Assembly (NCBI GenBank): GCA_032622095.1 | Contig: CP136066.1 | Location: 228,598,961-228,662,960 of the forward strand | DNA: 64,000 nt | Direction: 5' to 3' | DNA from: Siphonodentalium dalli | Lineage: Eukaryota > Mollusca > Scaphopoda > Gadilida > Siphonodentaliidae | In this document: in pieces, positions 11,330 to 22,575 of the stretch | Layout: each line of letters begins with the position of its first letter | Position numbering within the stretch: position 1 is the stretch's first letter | Translations under genes and position numbers: made by a program | The notes under the pieces: model-generated | The model's input: the letters and a program-made list of their open reading frames with translations, nothing else | Databases searched by the model: none | Told to the model about the DNA's origin: nothing

Positions 11330-12370
11330 ACAAGGAATTATTTGCAAGGCTCAAAATAAGTGGCCGGTCACGGTCATTGTCCGACGAAAAATAGCTGATG
11401 CAATTCTGTATCTGTCGGTCATTTTGTCCAATGCAAATTTTAAACAATCCAAGGAGCCACTACTGGCCAAATAGGAGATTGAAAGTAAAAAATGGTTCTT
11501 TTTTATTAGTCGAGTTTTTCAAAACAAGAGTTATCCATCTTAGATGGTTTTTAGTTGAGTTTTTCACTCACGCAAATATTAACCAATTAACCAATTAACC
11601 GTTAGCGTGATAACTCGATAAAATATTAACCGATTTCAACAATATTTGGTATATGAGTCTCCTGCAACAATATCTCGGACGAGTTCGAAAACCAGGTTTG
11701 TCCAAATTTTTTTCGCGGAGTTATGGGTCTTAGTTTGTCTATTTTTAGCAATTTTATCACTGTTAGCGCGATAACTCGATGAAATATTAACTGATCTCAA
11801 CAATATTTGGTGTATGAGTGTCCTGCAACAATATCTCAGACGAGTTCGAAAACCAGGTTTGTCCAAATGTTTTTCGCGGAGTTATGGGTCTTAGTTTGTC
11901 TATTTTTAGCAATTTTATCACCGTTAGTGCGATAACTCAATGAAATATTAACGGATTCAATTGATATTTGGTATATAGGTCTATTGCAATAATATACCAC
12001 CGTCCAACTTTTTTCCCGGAGTTGTGCACCTTATTGGCAGAAGTTTGGTTCGACTGCCAAAAAACTCGACAAAAGCATCTTAGATGCGTACCCCTTGTTT
12101 CAGTTTAATTGAGAGTGAATATAATTTTGTTGTTTGTGAATTGCATTAATCAACGTAAATTTTTGAACTTTTGAAAACAAAAATAACATGGGTTTTACCT
12201 AGGTGGCGATTGGACGCTCACTAAAATGTGCATATCATTGACAAATAATAAGTCGATGGGAAATTTAAATACTGTCTCATACAGTACATCTGAAAATTTG
12301 ACAGGTACTATTTTGAAATGACCAACACCATCCATTTGGTGCCTGTCATTTTGACAGTCAGTAAACAAAA
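11330..12370 (+). repeat. Dispersed repeat, copy 1 (interrupted)
   Basis: Blocks GCTCAAAATAAGTGGCCGG, CTGTATCTGTCGG and AATGTGCATATCATTGAC match 20640-21110 in order. A reverse fragment lies just before the His-rich exon (21775-21840). Not coding. Confidence 0.7.
11601..12010 (+). repeat. 161-bp tandem repeat, ~2.5 copies
   Basis: Unit starts GTTAGCGTGATAACTCGAT and includes CAGACGAGTTCGAAAACC and TTCGCGGAGTTATGGGTC. Starts at 11601, 11762 and 11923. It interrupts a dispersed repeat whose uninterrupted copy is at 20640-21110. Confidence 0.82.
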
Positions 12371-12532
12371 ATATTTTGAGCCTTGATTAATTGTTAACTG
12401 TTTAGTTTGGAATGCATGTTTATCATCAGGAAGGCTTTCAAAAGACGGATCATTGACGTTGTTCACATTTTCTGTTCAAGAGTAATCCCTCTTTGTTTAT
12501 TTGAAAATATTGGATTTCCATCCGTCCACTCA

Positions 12533-12997
12533 TATGTGACCCGCCATATCAAATCCAGTCGTAAGTCGGGATGTTTTTACCCTGTGCCAATTCATTCTCT
12601 TATATATGCGAGTCGACCATAGGTCACCTTGCATATATATATAAGAGAATGCATTGGCCTAACAATTTTTTATCATTTGTTTTAAATAAATGTTTCTTAC
12701 AATTTTTAGGACATAAAATAAAAAACATCCATTACCCTGCAGGGAGCCCACACATATATAGAAGCATATAGAAGAGTGTCGTCTGCTCATGTTTGTCTGG
12801 GGCTCTGTATGGGTGAAATTATAAAATTGTTAAAGAATACAAGAAAAAATTATTAAAATTGTAAAAAATTGTTAGGCCAATGCATTATCTTATATATGCG
12901 AGGCGACCTATGGTCGACTCGCATATATAAGAGAATGCATTGGCACAGGGTTAAAAAATCCCGACTTACGACTGGATTTGATATGGCGGGTCACATA
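12533..12997 (+). mobile_element. Family D: TA-flanked TIR element carrying the same hairpin cassette
   Basis: ~40-bp terminal inverted repeats beginning TGTGACCCGCCATATC and continuing through CCAGTCGTAAGTCGGGAT, flanked by TA on both sides, so Tc1/mariner-like rather than piggyBac-like. Between them lies a double-hairpin cassette bounded by CCCTGTGCC and GGCACAGGG, as in family A. A lone right end of the family is at 30066-30088. Confidence 0.85.
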
Positions 12998-13202
12998 TAA
13001 TCTCAGCCATGGGTTATTGTATTCTGTTGTAATTTGGTATGGAGGTTTGGCATCAGGAGGGCTTTCAAAAGAAGATTCAGTTATGTTGTTCGCATTTTCC
13101 GCAATTTACAGATAACATCGCGTATGAAAATTCTAGAAAGTTGCACAAATAATGGACATGTTTTTTCTGTACATAATACTACATTTGACTTTACTTTCAC
13201 AG

Positions 13203-13238
13203 GACATGAGGTAGGGGAAGAAGTAGAAGAAAGAACAG
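13203..13238 (+). CDS. Candidate 36-bp acidic linker mini-exon
   Basis: A pyrimidine-rich acceptor ending in tttcacag precedes a 36-base open segment, followed by a GTATTT donor. Read in phase 1 it gives a split Gly, then HEVGEEVEERT, then one base. The length is a multiple of three and the phase (1-1) matches all the clear exons downstream. The Glu-rich content resembles the mini-exons at 45.4 and 54.3 kb. The donor is weak and the exon very short, so this could be chance. The surrounding ~100 bp (12.41-12.47 and 13.03-13.10 kb) is a diverged duplicate pair, which may reflect an old exon-region duplication. No function beyond a flexible, negatively charged linker can be proposed. Confidence 0.4.
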
Positions 13239-13349
13239 GTATTTATTTTCCTATAGACTTTATTGTTTTCCTTTAGACTTTCCATAGATTTTTCCATAGA
13301 TGAACATAACATTTTCTGTAGATGTATTCATAGCTATATTCAGTATTTT

Positions 13350-13556
13350 TTAACTCTTCCATGACTGGATCTTCCTAAAATTTTGCGAAAAGCCTGTGCC
13401 AATGCATTATTTTTATGGGAGCCTCGCATATACATGTATAAGAGAATACATTGGCCTAACAATATTTACCTTGACCTTTCAAGCCAGTGCATTCTCTTCC
13501 CTATGGGTGACTCGCATATAAGAGAATACATTGACCATATAATATTTACCTTAGGT
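13350..13556 (+). mobile_element. Family C, 3' end lost
   Basis: Begins TAACTCTTCCATGACTGG, with decayed hairpins, and runs directly into the 52-bp minisatellite. Confidence 0.6.
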
Positions 13557-14345
13557 AGATTTATAATATTTGTATAGATGTAACCAGTGTATATATTCTT
13601 CATTAGGTAGATATATCACATTTGTATGGATGTAACCAGTGTATATATTCTTCATTAGGTAGATTATAACATTTGTATAGATGTAACCAGTGTATATATT
13701 CTTCATTAGGTAGATCTATAACATTTGTATAGATGTAACCAGTGTATATATTCTTCATTAGGTAGATTTATAATATTTGTATAGATGTAACCAGTGTATA
13801 TATTCTTCATTAGGTAGATCTATAACATTTGTATGGATGTAACCAGTGTATATATTCTTCATTAGGCGACACCAATTTTTAAGTCTGGTTTACGAACATG
13901 TGGGGAGAAAAAAAGTAGATGCAGGAGGGAGAAAAAATAAAAATAAAAAAAATTGTCCCCCCAATTTATATCAAGTAAATCGTGGAATTTTACATAAATT
14001 TGACAAAAATTGTGAGAAAAAAAATTTTGAAATGAAATTCTGAACCAAACATGACATTTCTTGTCATGAAATACATGAAAATATGGATCTGTAAATGATC
14101 ATAAGCAGAACCGGATGCGACGGCACATGAAAATCAGTACGCGTGTAAAATAATTTGGGAGAATATTTTTTTATTTTTTTTTCATGAAATGGAAAAAAAG
14201 TTGTAGGAGGTGTTCGTAAACCAGACTTAAAAATTGGTGTCGCCTTAGGTAGATCTATAATATTTGTATAGATGTAACCAGTGTATATATTCTTCATTAG
14301 GTAAATCTATAACATTTGTATAGATGTAACCAGTGTATATAGTAT
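13547..14345 (+). repeat. 52-bp minisatellite split by element N
   Basis: Unit GATGTAACCAGTGTATATAT-TCTTCATTAGGTAGAT-CTATAACATTTGTATA, six copies before and about two after the insertion. Confidence 0.9.
13865..14244. mobile_element. TIR element N, inserted in 52-bp minisatellite
   Basis: ~35-bp inverted repeats GGCGACACCAATTTTTAAG plus TCTGGTTTACGAACA. The minisatellite unit TTCATTAGGTAGAT is split with TTA (or TA) duplicated, which fits a Harbinger-type (TWA) or a TA target. The interior is A/T-tract-rich and noncoding. Confidence 0.85.
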
Positions 14346-14429
14346 GCATTATGCCGTAGTCAATTTCCCGATTCTCAAGCCGAAATAATTTGAAAAGCAT
14401 GTGAGCGCGCAGTTTTTAATTAATTTGTT

Positions 14430-14850
14430 ATACCCCCTGCAACGAAGTTGTTGTGGGGGTTTGACTGGAATCAGCTTGTCTAGCTGTCCGTCCGTCTATT
14501 GTCCATCCGTCGTCCGTCTGTTGTCCTTGCACACAAATTTGTCCGAAGTTTTTCTCAGTCGTTTTTTTATAATTTTCCGTGAAACATGGCACAGACGTTA
14601 CTTGTGCACCTGCAATTATGACATCTGTCGGACCTTTTTTGGTGGAGTTAACCCCCTTTTTCAACTTAGAATTTTTTTCGCAACATGTATAATTTTGTCG
14701 GAGTTTTTATTTCTACATTTTAAGGTATTTTTTTTCAAACTTTGCACATATATTTAGTACCATGTGAACCTGTGCACCTGTGATTATGATGTCTGTCTGA
14801 CTTTTTTTAGTGGAGTTATCCCCCTTTTTTTTACTCGTATCCGCTGAGGG
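14430..14850 (+). repeat. Dispersed repeat with cccctgcaacgaagttg
   Basis: Begins TATACCCCCTGCAACGAAG. It is followed by CTGTCCGTCCGTC and repeated CACCTGCAATTATGACATCTG / GGAGTTATCCCCCTTTTT motifs. Related pieces at 17258-17410 and 38285-38520. Style typical of bivalve intergenic repeats (recollection, not checked). Confidence 0.5.
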
Positions 14851-15002
14851 GAAAATGCAGTCAATGTTGAATTTCAATGTTGTGGAAACACCAGTGGACC
14901 TACTTTTGTTGTATCGTCCAATAGAAGAACACGAGAGTAGATTTGCTGATCGTTTTGCATCCATTTTCTACCCAAGTTACTATGCTATCAATCGCAATAA
15001 CT

Positions 15003-15401
15003 TTAACCCTTTACCCAACAAACCGGCCAAAAACGGCCAAATAAAGCTTCAACAGCCTAAAATATCTTCGGTCTGTCTCAATAGAACCATACAAATATGG
15101 ATATCATTGGAACCGGCTCCTTGACCACATTGTGATAGTTACAGTTATGCCCTGTGCCAATGCATTCTCTTATATATGCGAGTCGACCATAGGTCGCCTC
15201 GCATATATAAGAGAATGCATTGGCCTAAAAAAATCTTTTTTTAACACTTTATACCATTTTTTCTTACATTCTTTAACAATTTTATAATTTTTAATGTGTT
15301 AAGCCAATGCATTCTCTTATATATGCGAGGCGACCTATGGTCGACTCGCATATATAAGAGAATGCATTGGCACAGGGCCCTTCTGTTGGGTAAAGGGTTA
15401 A
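15003..15401 (+). mobile_element. TTAA MITE family A, copy 4
   Basis: Full length with both TTAA ends. It lies just downstream of a dispersed repeat containing cccctgcaacgaagttg. Confidence 0.9.
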
Positions 15402-17257
15402 AACCTAGAAAATTTATTAGATAAAAATTAATTGCCAGGTTATAGATCACCGGTGGTGAAGGCCTTGCGTTGTTCCCAGTTTACGGAAACACGCCCGTTG
15501 AAGTTAAACGACTCACTATTCAAGACTCGGCAGATAGTTCGGATGCATAACGTGCCGGAATATTACACTCAGCAGATAGACGATTAGCAGGTTGGAAGAA
15601 ATGAAGGAATAGAATAAAGGCGCAATGTTTTAGTTCTAAATATCAAGCTAAATTATAATAAACATAGATAAGATGGAGTGATATATATATTTTACGACAT
15701 GAAGATAGAATCAGTGGGTATGATTAAATTATCGGCGGTCAATTTTCGTAACCCAACTGCAGCAACGTAACCAGCGGACTCCAAAGCATGTGTTCTAGCG
15801 ATGTCGGGTTTGATCACTTCCTCAGTTCATCTAACTGTGTCTGCAGGTTGGAGCTAGCGTGCAACATGCAGAGCCGGGTGTGCTCGTTCAGAATCCGGAG
15901 CATTTCAGTAAAAACTAAATTAAGTGTACTCTATATTCTAAATGGAACACATTGACCCTGCACGTCGAATGTTAGCTCCGCCTACAGACATACTGACATC
16001 CAACTTTTAGTGATAGATCGGTCCGAGTGTGTATTCTCGCTATAAATCAAATAAAGTTGTCAACTATTTAAATTTCTTAGTACAGTCCCAACAAAATTGA
16101 GAAGTAAACATCTTTATACCTTTACACATATGGAATATGTCCTGTGGTATGACAGAAGGGGACAAATTGGCTGGGAGAATGGGACCCTTTAAGGGACCCC
16201 CTGCCCTACCAGCGGAAGGCCTGATTTAGTACCACAACCCTGATAATTAGGAAAAATGTCCTAGGCAAAAAAAAATGCCTAGGAGAAATATTTCTCCTAG
16301 GCAAAAACAGCATTTTCTTAGGCTTTTTTTTTTAAACTAACTAAATGTACTTAAAATGATTAACAACTAACATTCATTGACATATTGAATGATGATTGAA
16401 TAGATTCAGTGAATATTTCTGTTAAGTTTCCACATTTTGAAATACTCAGTTACCTATTTCTTGATTTTCTGCATTCAAAGGCACAACCTTTCAGTAGTTT
16501 CACAGTTTAGTACAGCTATGATCTATGCACAATTAACGGCCTTGACACTGACCGATTACCGAGTGTCTCTAATTTCTAAAATCACTGAATCATTGGGAAT
16601 AAAATTACGATTTTTCGGTTGGATCACGCTTTATTTCCATTAAGCCAAAATACACGATTAAAAATATATTTGCACACTATAAAATGGTGCTCTCGGATAA
16701 TTTTGTCGCCAAATATATTCAGTAACATCGGTGAATTTAAGAGAATACGCATGGACAGAATTGTTTGAGGTCTGTTCGATTTGCGGTCTCACGGTTACTG
16801 CGTATATAAAACACGGAATACCACAAAGACGGAAACGGAACTAAAACAAACGGAAACGGAACTAAAACAAACAAAGTTTAAATCAGGATTATAAATTTTA
16901 TATCTATCTATATACTTTAATATTTATCTATACTATAGTAACTATACATGCTAGCCATAAAAACTTCAAATACTATTATATTAAACCAGCATACACATCG
17001 CCAATATGCACCATATTTCTTTCCGGTTTGCGTTCCCGAAATTGGAAATCTCATTATTGTTTTCCGCACGGTAACACATTTGACTTAATAAACTTGGGGG
17101 TTTGGCAGCTCGTGGTGACAATATACCTGGTAGTTATCGTTGCCTAGAGTCTGTTTATCATTTCTTCAGATAATGTCCTCGGCTATTTTTTAGCCGAGGA
17201 TAATAAATTTTTCCTCGGCAAAACGGTCGGCTTTGCCGATAGCCGACCGCTAATAAT
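15402..17257. other. Mostly single-copy noncoding sequence
   Basis: No exon, element or array recognised, apart from a small TCCTAGGC inverted repeat at about 16258-16340. Presumed intron or intergenic. Confidence 0.5.
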
Positions 17258-17687
17258 CAGGGTTGGTACCATGGGAGCCTTTGCACCTGCGATTATGATG
17301 TCTGTCCGATTTTTTTTTTATGTGCAGTTATTCCCTTTTTTTTACTTAGATAATTTTCGCATCATACATAATTTTGTCTGAGCTTTTATTCCTACATTTT
17401 TCGTTCAATAGGTTTAGGATTAGGGTTAGCGGTTAGTGTTGTGCACCTGCAATGGGAATCCGTTATTTTATTATTTTAACTATTTTAATTATTCTAGTTA
17501 TTTCTGGGGCACACTCAAACGAAGCATACCACCCCTGGATCGGTTGCCACTGGGTTTAATATCGCTGAAGGGGTCATTGTCACCATATTTTGGTACTCGG
17601 CTTTAGGTACCCCGCAATTATAGGGCCAACATAGGGCCTATAAAACATGAATAAAAAGGTTTGATGCGCAGTGTTTCGGAACTATGC

Positions 17688-18356
17688 ACACGGGCCTGAT
17701 AAACGCAGGGCACACGGGCCTGATAAACGCAGGGCACACGGGCCTGATAAACGCAGGGATTCGGAACCATGCACACAGGCCTGATAAACGGGAGGATCCG
17801 CAGGGTTTCGGAACCATGCATGCAGGCTTGATAAACGGGAGGATCCGCAGGGTTTCGGAACCATGCATGCAGGCTTGATAAACGGGAGGATCCGCAGGGT
17901 TTCGGAACCATGCATGCAGGCTTGATAAACGGGAGGATCCGCAGGGTTTCGGAACCATGCATGCAGGCTTGATAAACGGGAGGATCCGCAGGGTTTCGGA
18001 ACCATGCATGCAGGCTTGATAAACGGGAGGATCCGCAGGGTTTCGGAACCATGCATGCAGGCTTGATAAACGGGAGGATCCGCAGGGTTTCGGAACCATG
18101 CATGCAGGCCTGATAAACGGGAGGATCCGCAGGGTTTCGGAACCATGCATGCAGGCTTGATAAACGGGAGGATCCGCAGGGTTTCGGAACCATGCATGCA
18201 GGCCTGATAAACGGGAGGATCCGCAGGGTTTCGGAACCATGCATGCAGGCCTGATAAACGGGAGGATCTGCAGGGTTTCGGAACCATGCATGCAGTCTTG
18301 ATAAACGGGAGGATCCGCAGGGTTTCGGAACCATGCATGCAGGCTTGATAAACAGG
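17688..18356 (+). repeat. 47-bp minisatellite (~13 copies) with 24-bp leader repeats
   Basis: Unit GCATGCAGGCTTGATAAACG-GGAGGATCCGCAGGGTTTCG-GAACCAT, exactly 47 bp. Three 24-bp units (GGGCCTGATAAACGCAGG) precede it. Because 47 is not a multiple of three and the unit lacks stops on the minus strand, all three minus frames are open for over 200 codons. These are not genes. It lies 150 bp before the Ig exon. Confidence 0.93.
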
Positions 18357-18502
18357 AAATTGACTTGCATACTCTTATCACAGTCAAATATTTCTGTAGA
18401 TATATTTACTCTCTTATCTGATGCAGTTTTTGTATACATGCATGAATATATATAATGCTATTGAAGAACAACAAACTACACACATGAGTGTTTTTCCCAC
18501 AG

Positions 18503-18787
18503 TAACCATACAGATATCAGGAACTGTTCTCGTGGAGCGTGGTAACTCAATCATTCTCCAATGTAACGCCACGAGTGTGGAAGACCCTCCGGATGTTGAT
18601 TGGTTCAAAGATGGTTTAAAGATTCGGCCTAATAGTGAGGCTGGTGTTACTATAAATAGCCACACGGATACAAGAACACTGTACAGTGTTTTACGCATTG
18701 AGAGCAGTGACAGGGACAACCGGGGAATTTATGTCTGTCGCAGCTCAGATTTACTGGTTTCCTCCCTTACAGTAGATGTCGTGGATG
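18503..18787 (+). CDS. Exon: I-set immunoglobulin domain of papilin-like matrix protein
   Basis: A 285-bp exon (95 codons) between acceptor cccacag and donor GTAAGT, phase 1-1. It encodes one complete Ig fold: first cysteine in ILQCNATS, core tryptophan in VDWFKDG, and the second cysteine in a RGIYVC motif about 30 residues before the exon end. These are the C, W and YxC landmarks of I-set domains. NAT next to the first cysteine is an N-glycosylation sequon. The domain ends in VDVVDG at the splice site. Ig domains of papilin act in protein-protein contacts in extracellular matrix. The exon starts at 18503 because the acceptor AG is at 18501-18502; the open frame extends upstream only through intron. 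A 47-bp minisatellite ends about 150 bp upstream and a fragment of the K repeat begins about 20 bp after the donor. Confidence 0.85.
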
Positions 18788-18933
18788 GTAAGTCCTTCTA
18801 TTGATTGGTCCCCGGACTATAAACCTTGCCATCGCTCTGCTTTGAATGTCGTTATTATAGACCAATATTGTTGTTTTTTTAGTACGCATCTAAACCATGC
18901 AGACAGTGGATGATCAAACAAATTAAATCGCAT

Positions 18934-19159
18934 TTAACCTTTTCATGCTTCCTGGAATTTTGCGAAAACTCTGTGCCAATGCATTCTCTTATATATGCGA
19001 GTCTCACATAGGGCACCTCACATATATAAGAGAATGCATTGGCCTAACAATATTTACATGGACCTTGTAAGCCAGTGCATTCTCTTATATATGCAAGGCT
19101 CCCTATGGGACACGGTGTTTAATGCTACACCAGTGCAGCTCCCGTCGTCAAATGGTTAA
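18934..19159 (+). mobile_element. TTAA MITE family C, complete
   Basis: TTAA at both ends. The left end has lost the CATGACTGGAG part (reads CCTTTTCATGCTTCC). Hairpins use the CTCCC/GGGAG-type inner stem in place of the CGACC/GGTCG of family A. The right end is CAGCTCCCGTCGTC ... TTAA. Confidence 0.8.
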
Positions 19160-19204
19160 TATCCAATGTGTACTCAAAAAGACTGCTGAATTGACTTCAT
19201 TGAG

Positions 19205-19332
19205 CTGAGGGGTGTGCTGCATGGGGAGGGGTTAGCTGCATGGGGGAGGGGTGTGCTGCATGTGGGAGGGGTATGCTGCATGGGGGAGGGGTGTGCTGCT
19301 TGGGGAGGGATGTGCTTCATGGGGAATTGGGG
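19205..19332 (+). repeat. G-rich minisatellite (~20 bp)
   Basis: Units of GGGGAGGGGTGTGCTGCATG with variation. The dense G runs could form G-quadruplexes on the + strand (inference). Confidence 0.8.
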
Positions 19333-19359
19333 TGCTGTCTCGCCCCCAACAACTTTGGT

Positions 19360-20520
19360 CAACATTTTCAACAGTTGGAAATTTCATACCTGACACAACA
19401 TCAGTTGGAAATTTCACACCAACAGATGTTCAAATTGTTCTTATAGTTTGATTTCCATCAATTCATTAGTTGGGAATTTATTGTTTTGAGACCAACATTT
19501 GCATATTTTCTTTCTTTTGGTAAAAATTTGACTGAAATGGCCATCAGTTGGAAGTTTCCAACCTTGGGGGGTGTGAGGCTAGAAATTTCCAACATTTCCA
19601 ACAAACCATGTTCGATCCTGTATATATCCTCGTCCCTCCGGCGGCATTCCATGGTGGCGTGACAAGATAAGGTCGGAGGTCAACTGGCTAGCGGGTCTCC
19701 ATTTGGGGGATGTCAAAATTTGAATTTCCAACTGCACCCCCTCCTTGAACCAGACCAAAATTTCCATTTCATTTTGAATGGATCAGTAGTTTTGAATGGA
19801 TCAGTAGTTTTGTATATAATTAACTAAAAATATAAGTTTTCCACGTTGGAATTTCCAACTTTTCCCGCCTTGAACCAGACCAAAGTTTCCATTTGATTTT
19901 GAATTCTAGCCTATATTCTAAATGGATCAGTAGTTTTGTGGTCACTAGCTGGGGGAGACACATAATCTACTGGGCCAACCATAGTTATGTCGCATGAGGA
20001 AATTTTGAGACCAGAACCCGGAAAATTGCAAAATTACTAAACTGCAGTCAAATTCACACGACCACGGGCCCACTGAACACCAACCCGACCGATATGTCCC
20101 TCAGTTTGCGCTAGTGACGTGTGTGAATTGCAATAAGCAAATGGTCATATAAAAATTTGATTTATGATCTCTAGTCTTGAAACTCATGAAATGAAAAAAA
20201 AAATGTTAGTTTCAAAATGTCACCATGGATTTTTTGCATCGAATACAAATAATATAAAGACCGTCTGTGATACTGATGGCCAGGGGTTCTCAGTTGGGGG
20301 GGGGTGCTCATCTCCTTGAAATTTCCAAATGCACCCACCACTCTTGAAGAGTACCAGACTCCAATTTGCAAAATTCCATTTTCACCCGCTACCTACATGT
20401 ACATGTAGTTTGAAATGTTACAACTGCTACATCAAGCTTTCCAAATTAGACATTCCCAACCAGATCTCGTATAAGGTTGTAATGTTCCAAACTGATGGCC
20501 ATTTCAGGTTGAAAATGTGA
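19360..20520. other. Intronic region with short GTTGGAAATTTC repeats
   Basis: The motif GTTGGAAATTTC and its complement GGAAATTTCCAAC recur irregularly, and AATGGATCAGTAGTTTTG is repeated near 19.8-19.9 kb. No exon seen. Confidence 0.5.
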
Positions 20521-20639
20521 CAGAAAAAGTAGGAAACAGAATCGGTGCGACCCATTTTTGTGCATAATTCCCAACTAATGTGTCAGGTATGAAGTATGAA
20601 CTGTTGAAACCTTTTACCAAAGTTGGGGGTGTGATTCTC

Positions 20640-21112
20640 CTCAACAAGGCTCAAAATAAGTGGCCGGTCACGGTCATTGTCCGACGAAAAATACCTTATG
20701 TCCAGTGCACTTCTGTATCTGTCGGACATTTTGTCCAATGCAATTCTTTAAACAATCTGTATCTGTCCAAGGAGCCACTTCTGGCCAAATAGGACATTGA
20801 AAGTAAAAAATAGTTCTTTTTTAATTTCAGATCAATTCATAGTGAATATAATTATGTCGAATTGCATGTGTATTTATTAATTGATGTTAAGTTTTTGAAC
20901 TTTTGAAAACAAAAATAACATGGGTTTTTTCCTAGGTGGCAATTGGACGCTCACTAAAATGTGCGCATCATTGACGAATAATAAGTCGATTGGAAATTTA
21001 AATATTGTCTCATACAGTACATCTGAAAATTTTAAAGGCACCATTTTGAAATGACCAACACCATCCACTTTGACAGGCGGTAAAAAATAATTATTTTGAG
21101 CCTTGGCTTCGC
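20640..21112 (+). repeat. Dispersed repeat, copy 2
   Basis: Compact version of the repeat at 11.3-12.4 kb, without the 161-bp array. Confidence 0.7.
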
Positions 21113-21184
21113 CCACTATCAGATCCGGCTGTTGTCCCATTGTTCATGTCGAGCGAGCTGTTCTTAATCCATTGAGCCAGAGGG

Positions 21185-21607
21185 TTAACCCTTTACCCAA
21201 CAGAACGGCCCTGTCCCAATGCATTCTCTTATATATGCGAGTCGACCATAGGTCGCCTCGCATATATAAGAGAATGCATTGGCTTAACACATATTAAAAA
21301 TGATAAAATTGTCAAAGAATGTAGAAAAATATTATAAAAAATGTAAGAAAAAAATATAAAATTGTTAAAGAATGTAAGAAAAAATGCCAATGCATTCTCT
21401 TATATATGCGAGGCGACCTATGGTCGACTCGCATATATAAGAGAATGCATTGGCACAGGGCATAACTGTAACCATCACAATGTGGTCAATGAACCGGTTC
21501 CAATGATATCCATATTCGTATGGTGTTATTGAGACAGACCTAAGATATTTTAGGCTGTTGAAGCTTTATTTGGGCGTTTTTGGCCGTTTTGTTGGGTAAA
21601 GGGTTAA
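21185..21607 (-). mobile_element. TTAA MITE family A, copy 5, inside a GAATGAGG hairpin
   Basis: Reverse orientation, 423 bp. The spacer between hairpins is longer through a local repeat of an ATAAAATTGT(C/T)AAAGAATGTA motif. The flanks, CCAGAGGG before and TTTAATGACGCTATCC after, are the two sides of a GAATGAGG-family hairpin, so this copy inserted at a TTAA in that element. Confidence 0.9.
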
Positions 21608-21878
21608 TTTAATGACGCTATCCTGCATAGCAGGCTAGCATCACTAAATTCACCTTCTGGGAACCTCATTCTGCTTAGGCCTCATCCTCTCTGTAAATTT
21701 TATTTATTATTTCTATAGAAACTTATATTCTATTTAATTTTAGTTTACTTCCTCTATATCCCCAAATTAAAGAATTGCATTGGACAAAATGTCCGACAGA
21801 TACAGAAGTGCACTGGACATAAGCTATTTTTCGTCAGTCTCTGCACTGTCTACATCACTCTGTTTCATATTTTCTCAG

Positions 21879-22331
21879 GAGCAGAAGGTAAAGATCACAG
21901 CACGAGCATTGTTCATGTTCATGAAACGGGAGACGAACACACTCACGAGACGGAACATGGGCATGAAACGGGAGACGAACACACACACGAGACGGAACAC
22001 AGGCATGAAGAAACGGGAGACGAACACACACACGAGATGGAACATGGGCATGAAACGGGAGACGAACACACACACGAGACAGAACACGAGCATGAAACGG
22101 GAGATGAACACACACACGAGACAGAACACGGGCATGAAACAGGAGACGAACACACACACAGGACGGAAGATGAAACAGCAAATGGACACAACACAGATGA
22201 CTCGAGTCGGAGGACGTGTGATAACAGTTTGTATGGATGTTGTGAAGATGGTGTGACGGCAGCGACTGGGGAAAACAAACAGGGCTGTCCGGAGTACGAA
22301 GAACCAGCTGTCGTCTCGGCAACCCATTCAG
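21879..22331 (+). CDS. Exon: His/Glu-rich 14-residue repeats plus one papilin-type CC-DG cassette
   Basis: A 453-bp exon, phase 1-1, with acceptor tttctcag and donor GTATGAG. After a 13-residue lead it carries five copies and a decaying sixth of a 14-residue repeat, consensus HETGDEHTHETEHG, at 21920-22174. The third copy has one extra Glu. Each unit has four to five His and four to six acidic residues, so the block is highly charged and could bind metal ions; that is inference. A Thr/Asp/Ser linker follows, then a cassette at 22217-22288 with spacing C-x6-CC-x14-C around YGCCEDGVT, the module found beside Kunitz domains in papilin. The tail is acidic. Upstream bases 21775-21840 are a fragment of a dispersed repeat also seen at 11.4 and 20.7 kb, so the intron edge is repeat-derived. 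The His block is not a standard papilin feature I know. Confidence 0.8.
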
Positions 22332-22412
22332 GTATGAGCTATAGTTCTTGGGTGTGTCATTCATCCAGCATTTTTTGGGAAGAGTGTAAGCCTGAATATA
22401 GTGTGTCTGAGT

Positions 22413-22499
22413 TTAACACATAGAGAGCCCCATATAGACTGGCGCAGACGACTCTCTGTAGTGCATGCTTCCATCTGTGTGAGGCTCCCTGTGGGTTAA
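22413..22499 (+). mobile_element. TTAA micro-element family H, copy 1 (87 bp)
   Basis: TTAACACATAGAGAGCCCC to GGCTCCCTGTGGGTTAA, an imperfect palindrome with a GCAGACGAC/CTGTAGTGCATGC centre. It lies just after the His-rich exon and is duplicated with ~157 bp of flanking DNA. Confidence 0.75.
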
Positions 22500-22575
22500 A
22501 TAATAAACTTTATCAGTGAGGTTTGAGATGGATGTCCTACATTACTGACCAAGTCTGAATATAGTGTGTATGAGT

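Noticed and set aside
17618-18439. Three overlapping minus-strand open frames of 218-273 codons
   Set aside because: They are the same 47-bp minisatellite unit read in three frames; the unit has no minus-strand stop and 47 is not divisible by three. No gene.
21855-22364. Minus-strand Cys/Val-rich open frames opposite the His-rich exon
   Set aside because: Shadows of the 42-bp coding repeat on the + strand, which has splice sites and a cassette.
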